From the NCBI GenBank assembly GCA_020725265.1, contig DYFK01000002.1, positions 150,288-214,287 of the forward strand: a DNA stretch of 64,000 nt, given 5' to 3'. The notes beneath the pieces are model-generated. The model did not search any database and was not told the origin of the DNA. It saw only the letters and a list, made by a program, of their open reading frames with translations. The stretch comes from Hydrogenophilus sp. Its GTDB lineage: Bacteria; Pseudomonadota; Gammaproteobacteria; Burkholderiales; Thiobacillaceae. A program made the translations under genes and the position numbers. Of the stretch, positions 58,802-64,000 are shown piece after piece; within the stretch, counting starts at the first letter, position 1; every line of letters starts with the position of its first letter.

Positions 58802-59080
58802 TTATACGAGCCTAGCCTTTTCCACCAACCGCATCACCTTCCAGGCTTTGGTGCGCGACAATGGCCGGCACTCCTCGATGGTTACGATATCACCAGCATG
58901 GAATTCGTTGTTCTCGTCATGAGCATGGTACTTCTTCGAGAGCCGGATGATCTTTCCGTACAGAGGATGCTTCACCTTTCTCTCAACCAACACGGTAACC
59001 GTCTTGTCCATCTTGTCACTGACGACCGTGCCGGTCAGTGCACGCGCGATTTTCTGGGTTTGCTGTTCATTCATGGTCAT
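58802..59080 (-). CDS. rpsQ: 30S ribosomal protein uS17
   Basis: The 92-residue OB-fold protein has [20 protein letters not shown] and [20 protein letters not shown]. There are two in-frame ATG codons (59080 and 59074). It is the last gene of the S10 operon; the spc promoter follows. Confidence 0.97.
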   Translation of the reverse strand: MTMNEQQTQKIARALTGTVVSDKMDKTVTVLVERKVKHPLYGKIIRLSKKYHAHDENNEFHAGDIVTIEECRPLSRTKAWKVMRLVEKARLV

Positions 59081-59084
59081 GCTC

Positions 59085-59285
59085 TCAGTTGCCGCCCTGG
59101 ACCTTCGCGGCGTGCATCACGGTATGTACCCGCGCGATATCACGACGCACCTTGCGCAGTTCGTGAGTCTTGTTGGTCTGCTGAGTGGAGAGTTGCATCC
59201 GCAGGCTGAACTGGGCGCGCAACAACTCCTTGAGCTCTTGCTTGAGCTCGCTCACAGACTTGGTTCGGAGTTCGGAGGGTTTCAT
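59085..59285 (-). CDS. rpmC: 50S ribosomal protein uL29
   Basis: The 66-residue helical protein starts [20 protein letters not shown] and has [20 protein letters not shown]. It sits near the tunnel exit. It is followed by rpsQ after 4 bp. Confidence 0.97.
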   Translation of the reverse strand: MKPSELRTKSVSELKQELKELLRAQFSLRMQLSTQQTNKTHELRKVRRDIARVHTVMHAAKVQGGN

Positions 59286-59289
59286 ATCA

Positions 59290-59706
59290 TCACACCCCAA
59301 AATGTCGAGTAACGAATGTCGTGGCCAGCGGCAATTTTGCGGCAGCCAAGCGGAAGGCCTCTCGAGCAACCTCCTCGGACACCCCTTCCATTTCATACAG
59401 AACCTTGCCAGGCTGAATCTCCGCTACCCAGTACTCAGGGTTACCCTTACCATTGCCCATGCGGACTTCAGCGGGTTTCTGCGAAATCGGCTTATCCGGG
59501 AAGATACGGATCCAGATTCGACCACCGCGCTTGATATGCCGGGTCATAGCCCGACGTGCCGCCTCGATCTGGCGCGCGGTAATCCGGCCGCGGGCAATCG
59601 CCTTCAATCCAAACTCACCAAAGCTAACCTTGGCACCACGCGTAGCCAAGCCGGTATTACGGCCTTTCTGTTCCTTGCGATATTTTCTGCGTGCGGGTTG
59701 CAGCAT
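59290..59706 (-). CDS. rplP: 50S ribosomal protein uL16
   Basis: The 138-residue protein has [20 protein letters not shown], the segment [20 protein letters not shown] and [20 protein letters not shown]. It helps form the A-site region of the large subunit. It lies 6 bp after rpsC. Confidence 0.98.
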   Translation of the reverse strand: MLQPARRKYRKEQKGRNTGLATRGAKVSFGEFGLKAIARGRITARQIEAARRAMTRHIKRGGRIWIRIFPDKPISQKPAEVRMGNGKGNPEYWVAEIQPGKVLYEMEGVSEEVAREAFRLAAAKLPLATTFVTRHFGV

Positions 59707-59712
59707 GACTGA

Positions 59713-60417
59713 TTACTCCTTTCCAGCCCGGCCGGTAGCGCGGCGTGGTCTGCGCTCAGGCTCAGGGACCGCCACCGGCTTGTCACCCCGGCCAAGGTTC
59801 TCACCCTTATATACCCAGACCTTGATGCCGATGACGCCATAAGTCGTATTCGCTTCCGAGAAACCGTAATCGATATCGGCGCGCAATGTATGCAGCGGCA
59901 CACGACCCTCGCGATACCATTCCGTACGAGCGATCTCGGCGCCGTTCAGACGGCCCGCGGACATGATCTTGATTCCTTGCGCGCCAAACCGCATCGCGTT
60001 TTGCATCGCACGCTTCATAGCCCGGCGGAACATGATCCGCTTTTCGAGCTGGTTCGCGATCGAGTCGGAGATCAGCTGAGCATCGATCTCGGGCTTGCGC
60101 ACCTCCTCGATGTTCAGGGTCACCGGCACCGACATTAGCGCATTCAGTTGCTTGCGCAACGTTTCGATGTCCTCACCCTTCTTGCCGATGACCACGCCTG
60201 GCCTCGAGGAGAAAAGGGTGATACGAGCGTTCTTGGCCGGACGCTCAATCACGATCTTGCTGATCGAGGCATGCGCGAGCTTTTTCTTCAAAAAAGCGCG
60301 CACCTTGATGTCTTCGTTCAAGGTGCTAGCAAAATTCTTGCTGTTCGCGAACCACTTGGAGGTCCAGTCCCGATTGACGCTCAGCCGGAAGCCGGTCGGA
60401 TGAATCTTCTGTCCCAT
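59713..60417 (-). CDS. rpsC: 30S ribosomal protein uS3
   Basis: The 234-residue protein starts [20 protein letters not shown] and has the KH domain segment [20 protein letters not shown] and a C-terminal domain [14 protein letters not shown]. It forms part of the mRNA entry site. The ATG at 60417 fits the family. Confidence 0.98.
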   Translation of the reverse strand: MGQKIHPTGFRLSVNRDWTSKWFANSKNFASTLNEDIKVRAFLKKKLAHASISKIVIERPAKNARITLFSSRPGVVIGKKGEDIETLRKQLNALMSVPVTLNIEEVRKPEIDAQLISDSIANQLEKRIMFRRAMKRAMQNAMRFGAQGIKIMSAGRLNGAEIARTEWYREGRVPLHTLRADIDYGFSEANTTYGVIGIKVWVYKGENLGRGDKPVAVPEPERRPRRATGRAGKE

Positions 60418-60427
60418 GTGCCTTCCT

Positions 60428-60757
60428 TCAATCGCCAACCGTCACGGTAATGTGACAGGTGGGCTTGCTGATACGGTTGCCACGTCCCTTGGCGCGCGCG
60501 GTGAAACGCTTGAGCGTTGCCCCTTGATCGACATAGATGGTCTTGACCTTCAGCTCGTCGATATCGGCGCCTTCGTTGTGCTCGGCATTGGCAATCGCGG
60601 ACTCGAGCACCTTCTTAATCGTGAAGGCAGCCTTCTGCGGCGAAAAGGTCAGGATGTTAATGGCCTGATCCACCGGTTTGCCGCGCACCATGTCGGCAAC
60701 CAAGCGCGCCTTCTGGGCGGAAAGCCGCGTGCCACGCAAAATTGCGGATACTTGCAT
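60428..60757 (-). CDS. rplV: 50S ribosomal protein uL22
   Basis: The 109-residue protein has [20 protein letters not shown] and the tunnel-loop region [20 protein letters not shown], the site of macrolide resistance mutations in other species. Confidence 0.98.
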   Translation of the reverse strand: MQVSAILRGTRLSAQKARLVADMVRGKPVDQAINILTFSPQKAAFTIKKVLESAIANAEHNEGADIDELKVKTIYVDQGATLKRFTARAKGRGNRISKPTCHITVTVGD

Positions 60758-60768
60758 CGCTGCGCTCC

Positions 60769-61047
60769 TTACTTCTTCTTGGTCTTTTTATCGGCTGCGT
60801 GACCCTTGAACGTCCGGGTCAAGGCGAATTCGCCGAGTTTATGACCAACCATGTTTTCCGTGACATACACGGGGATGTGCTGCTTGCCATTGTGGACAGC
60901 AACCGTCAGACCGATGAAGTCTGGCAGGACGGTGGAACGCCTGGACCAGGTTTTGATCGGCTTCTTGTCGCCGACAGCCAGGGCCGCCATGACCTTTTTC
61001 ATCAGATGCCCATCAACGAACGGGCCTTTTTTAACTGAACGAGCCAT
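60769..61047 (-). CDS. rpsS: 30S ribosomal protein uS19
   Basis: The 92-residue protein starts [20 protein letters not shown] and has [20 protein letters not shown] and [20 protein letters not shown]. It is part of the 30S head. Confidence 0.98.
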   Translation of the reverse strand: MARSVKKGPFVDGHLMKKVMAALAVGDKKPIKTWSRRSTVLPDFIGLTVAVHNGKQHIPVYVTENMVGHKLGEFALTRTFKGHAADKKTKKK

Positions 61048-61059
61048 ATCGATTACCTC

Positions 61060-61881
61060 TTATTTCTGGCGGCGACGCACGATCATGCCATCCGTGCGCT
61101 TATTGTTACGAGTGCGGTAACCCTTGGTCGGCTGTCCCCACGGGGAGACGGGCACACGCCCTTCGCCGGTTCGCCCCTCGCCACCACCATGCGGGTGATC
61201 GATCGGGTTCATCGCGACACCGCGAACAGTCGGGCGCACGCCACGCCAACGCATGGCACCCGCCTTCCCGATGGAACGAAGACCATGCTCCTCGTTGCCA
61301 ACCTCGCCCAACGTCGCGCGGCAATCAATATGCACCTTGCGAATCTCGCCAGAGCGAAGACGCAACTGCGCGTAACTCCCTTCACGCGCGAGCAGTTGCA
61401 CGCTCGCGCCAGCGGAGCGCGCGATTTGAGCACCCTTGCCCGGGAGCATTTCCACGCAGTGAATCGTCGAACCCACTGGGATGTTGCGCAATGGCAGGCA
61501 ATTTCCCGGCTTGATCGGGGCCTCGGGACCATTCATCAGGGCCGCGCCGGGCTCGATTCCACGTGGAGCGATGATGTAGCGACGCTCACCATCCGCATAA
61601 CAGAGCAGGGCGATATGCGCACTCCGGTTCGGGTCGTACTCGATACGTTCGACCTTGGCCTGCACACCATCCTTGTTACGACGAAAATCGATGATGCGAT
61701 AGTGCTGCTTGTGCCCACCCCCCTTATGGCGGGTTGTGATATGGCCATTATTATTGCGACCGGACTTGCGATTCTGCTTCTCGACCAATCCGGCAACAGG
61801 CTTACCTTTGTGCAGCCCGGGCGTGACCACCTTGACGACCGCGCGTCGACCTGCCGAGGTCGGCTTGACTTTCACCAACAT
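61060..61881 (-). CDS. rplB: 50S ribosomal protein uL2
   Basis: The 273-residue protein has [20 protein letters not shown], an SH3-like middle domain and the conserved C-terminal [20 protein letters not shown] that contacts the peptidyl transferase region. It lies 3 bp from rplW. Confidence 0.98.
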   Translation of the reverse strand: MLVKVKPTSAGRRAVVKVVTPGLHKGKPVAGLVEKQNRKSGRNNNGHITTRHKGGGHKQHYRIIDFRRNKDGVQAKVERIEYDPNRSAHIALLCYADGERRYIIAPRGIEPGAALMNGPEAPIKPGNCLPLRNIPVGSTIHCVEMLPGKGAQIARSAGASVQLLAREGSYAQLRLRSGEIRKVHIDCRATLGEVGNEEHGLRSIGKAGAMRWRGVRPTVRGVAMNPIDHPHGGGEGRTGEGRVPVSPWGQPTKGYRTRNNKRTDGMIVRRRQK

Positions 61882-61884
61882 GGC

Positions 61885-62196
61885 TTACTCTCCTGCCGCG
61901 AAATTGAGTTCCTGACCGGGCTTTAGGCATACAAACGCCTTTTTCCAGCCAGTACGCTTGCCAAAGAAGCGACCGAAACGCTTGGTCTTGCCTTTGACGT
62001 TGGCGACCCTCACATCCTTGACCTCGACCTTGAACAGCAATTCAACCGCCGCCTTGATCTCGGGCTTGGTTGCAGTCCTGTCCACGCGAAAGACAACCTG
62101 CTCGCGCTTGTCGGCAAGCATGGTGGCTTTCTCGGAGACCACAGGGGCCAGAATCACCTGGAGCAAACGCTCTTCCTTGATCGGCGTGGCGTTCAT
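61885..62196 (-). CDS. rplW: 50S ribosomal protein uL23
   Basis: The 103-residue protein has [20 protein letters not shown] and a basic loop [18 protein letters not shown]. It docks SRP and trigger factor at the tunnel exit. Its start overlaps the rplD stop as ATGA. Confidence 0.97.
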   Translation of the reverse strand: MNATPIKEERLLQVILAPVVSEKATMLADKREQVVFRVDRTATKPEIKAAVELLFKVEVKDVRVANVKGKTKRFGRFFGKRTGWKKAFVCLKPGQELNFAAGE

Positions 62197-62816
62197 GCGT
62201 ACATCTCCTCGAAAGTCTTGACCGCATCCCGCGTCATCAGAACGCGATCAAACCGGATCAGACTGACCGGATCAGCCTGCTGCGGCTCCAGCACCAGAAC
62301 ATTGCTCAGATTGCGGGCGGACAACCACAGGTTGTCATCCACGATCGGGGAAATGATCAGGACCCGATCGGTCATGCCCATACTCTTGAGCTTGCCCGCA
62401 AGGATTCGGGTTTTGGGGGCATCGACGGACAACCCCTCGACCACGCTCAAACGGCCATCCTTCGCCAATCTAGACAAGATCGCAGCAATACCTGCCCGGT
62501 ACATCTTTCGATTGACTTTCTGACTGAAATTCTCGTCAGGCTTGTTGGGAAACGCGCGACCACCACCCCGCCACACCGGCGAGGACGTCATGCCGGCACG
62601 CGCGCGACCCGTACCCTTTTGCCGAAATGGCTTCTTGGTGCTATGACGGACTTCGGCACGGGTAAGCTGCGCGCGATCACCACAACGCGCATTGGCCATG
62701 TAGGCAGTGACCAACTGATGAACCAGCGCTTCATTGTACTCACGGCCAAACAGAGCATCCGAAGCATTCAGCGCGCCAGCGGACTGTCCCCTCTCATCGA
62801 TCAGATTGAGCTCCAT
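62193..62816 (-). CDS. rplD: 50S ribosomal protein uL4
   Basis: The 207-residue protein has the tunnel-loop segment [20 protein letters not shown] and the globular part. In E. coli L4 also represses the S10 operon. Its ATG overlaps the rplC stop by one base (TGATG). Confidence 0.98.
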   Translation of the reverse strand: MELNLIDERGQSAGALNASDALFGREYNEALVHQLVTAYMANARCGDRAQLTRAEVRHSTKKPFRQKGTGRARAGMTSSPVWRGGGRAFPNKPDENFSQKVNRKMYRAGIAAILSRLAKDGRLSVVEGLSVDAPKTRILAGKLKSMGMTDRVLIISPIVDDNLWLSARNLSNVLVLEPQQADPVSLIRFDRVLMTRDAVKTFEEMYA

Positions 62817-63460
62817 CAGGACACCCCTTTCACGGCCGGACGAACAATGACCTCACCACCCTTAGCGCCCGGCACCGCCCCCTTGATCAACAGCAACTGC
62901 CGATCGACATCAACCCGGACAATCTCGAGATTCTGAACCGTGCGCTTGACCGCACCCAGATGGCCAGACATCCGCTTACCCGGGAAAATTCGACCAGGAT
63001 CCTGCGCCTGACCAATAGAGCCAGGAACATTATGGGAGCGCGAATTGCCATGAGAAGCCCGCTGCGAGCCAAAGTTGTGCCGCTTGATCGTACCGGCGAA
63101 GCCCTTGCCCTGAGTCACCCCAGAAACATCGACCACCTGACCAGGCTGGAAAATTTCGACACTAAGCGAGGCCCCGGGCTGATACTGTGACGCGAGGTCA
63201 TCACCAATCCGGAACTCTGTAAGACTGGCCGCCGCATCAACGCCAGCCTTGGCGAGATGACCAGCCACCGGCTTGCTGATCCGACTCGGCTTGCGCTGGC
63301 CGAAGGCGACCTGCAGGGCTGAGTAGCCATCCACGCCAGCCGTCTTGACTTGGCTCACGCGATTATTCGACACATCCAGCACAGTCACCGGAATGGACAC
63401 ACCATCCTCGGAGAAAATGCGGGTCATGCCGATCTTGCGACCGACAAGGCCTAGACTCAT
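62816..63460 (-). CDS. rplC: 50S ribosomal protein uL3
   Basis: The 214-residue protein starts [20 protein letters not shown] and has the tryptophan-finger-type region [20 protein letters not shown], reaching toward the peptidyl transferase centre. The gap from rpsJ is 90 bp and shows no clear promoter. Confidence 0.98.
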   Translation of the reverse strand: MSLGLVGRKIGMTRIFSEDGVSIPVTVLDVSNNRVSQVKTAGVDGYSALQVAFGQRKPSRISKPVAGHLAKAGVDAAASLTEFRIGDDLASQYQPGASLSVEIFQPGQVVDVSGVTQGKGFAGTIKRHNFGSQRASHGNSRSHNVPGSIGQAQDPGRIFPGKRMSGHLGAVKRTVQNLEIVRVDVDRQLLLIKGAVPGAKGGEVIVRPAVKGVS

Positions 63461-63550
63461 TTTCTAGTTTCCTTTCAAAGGCGCCGACTTCAATTGGCCA
63501 GCGGGTTCAAAACAGGGCGTACGGCGGCCCCATCGCCAAAACGTTGGATT

Positions 63551-63862
63551 CTACTGCAATTTGATTTCTACATCGACCCCGGCAGGCAGATCGAGCTTCA
63601 TCAGCGCATCAACCGTCTTGTCGGTGGGATCGATGATGTCCATCAAGCGCTTATGCGTACGGATCTCCAACTGATCACGAGAACTCTTGTTGACATGGGG
63701 AGAACGCAGAATATCAAAACGCTCGATAGAGGTCGGCAGGGGCACCGGCCCCTTGACCACCGCACCAGTACGTTTCGCCGTATCGACGATTTCCAGAGCG
63801 GACTGGTCGATCAGCTTGTAATCGTAAGCCTTGAGGCGAATACGAATTTTCTGGTTTTGCAT
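63551..63862 (-). CDS. rpsJ: 30S ribosomal protein uS10
   Basis: The 103-residue protein has [20 protein letters not shown] and [20 protein letters not shown]. It also acts with NusB in antitermination. It is the first gene of the S10 operon, following tuf with an 83-bp gap. Confidence 0.98.
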   Translation of the reverse strand: MQNQKIRIRLKAYDYKLIDQSALEIVDTAKRTGAVVKGPVPLPTSIERFDILRSPHVNKSSRDQLEIRTHKRLMDIIDPTDKTVDALMKLDLPAGVDVEIKLQ

Positions 63863-63945
63863 ATTACATCCTTAAGCGAGAGTCGAGAGCCGGCAAGCCG
63901 AAGGTCAAGAGATACCCCAACCCCGAAGCCCGACCCTCTTATTCA

Positions 63946-64000
63946 TTACTCGATAATTTTCGCGACGACGCCGGCGCCGACGGTACGACCACCTTCGCGG
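63946..64000 (-). CDS. tuf: Elongation factor Tu, C-terminal end only
   Basis: The last 18 codons (REGGRTVGAGVVAKIIE) match the EF-Tu C terminus; the rest lies beyond the window edge. tuf upstream of rpsJ is the standard order in betaproteobacteria. Confidence 0.95.
   Translation of the reverse strand, partial: REGGRTVGAGVVAKIIE

Overview
The window is a GC-rich chromosomal segment (about two thirds G+C by eye, except the r-protein operons, which are less GC-rich). It most likely comes from a motile, sulfur-oxidising betaproteobacterium. The evidence is the gene orders tuf-rpsJ...rpoA-rplQ, holC-unknown-valS, exbB-exbD-lpxK-trm112, PP0621-pilS-pilR and folK-dNK-panB-panC, together with a qmoA-qmoB-hdrC-hdrB operon, the electron-transfer module that accompanies APS reductase in sulfur oxidisers. 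No rRNA, tRNA, CRISPR array, insertion sequence or prophage was seen. The stretch is densely packed, many starts overlap the preceding stop (ATGA, TGATG or GTGA), and no gap between genes exceeds about 275 bp.

Layout. 0-2.4 kb: C-terminal part of a TPR protein, an orphan soluble histidine kinase, and gmk. 2.4-6.7 kb (minus): ppnP, a DUF2788 membrane protein, then the arginine operon argD-argF-DUF2283-argG. 6.9-7.3 kb: a DUF1801 gene. 7.2-12.5 kb (minus): an unusual coupled cassette of a ThDP enzyme, a GT-A-like protein, a PaaK-like adenylating enzyme and one or two small unknown proteins. 12.7-14.3 kb: pit plus a DUF47 regulator. 14.4-18.8 kb: dapA-bamC-MBL hydrolase-rhlE-DUF3301. 18.9-27.3 kb (minus): exbB-exbD-lpxK-trm112 running directly into fliJ-K-L-M-N-O-P-Q-R. 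27.4-32.1 kb (plus): pcnB-folK-dNK-panB-panC and panD. 32.1-33.0 kb (minus): a thioredoxin-like gene and ampD. 33.1-35.1 kb (plus): a PAS protein and a CZB chemoreceptor. 35.1-38.5 kb (minus): a small conserved gene, PP0621, pilS, pilR. 38.7-43.8 kb (minus): qmoAB-hdrCB. 44.1-46.1 kb (plus): flgP- and flgT-like genes. 46.1-49.8 kb (minus): holC, an unknown gene, valS. 49.9-64 kb (minus): tuf (partial) and the S10, spc and alpha ribosomal-protein operons.

How the parts fit. Flagellar export and C-ring genes (fliJ-R), flagellar outer-ring accessory genes (flgPT), a chemoreceptor and the type IV pilus regulators pilSR point to a motile, surface-sensing cell. The qmo-hdr genes point to energy from reduced sulfur. 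The rest is housekeeping: arginine, pantothenate, lysine and folate synthesis, cell envelope, and translation. The least explained parts are the 7.2-12.5 kb cassette, the leader of valS (promoter-like -10 box followed by an intrinsic terminator just before the start codon), a similar terminator before argD, and the promoters that separate the S10/spc and spc/alpha operons.
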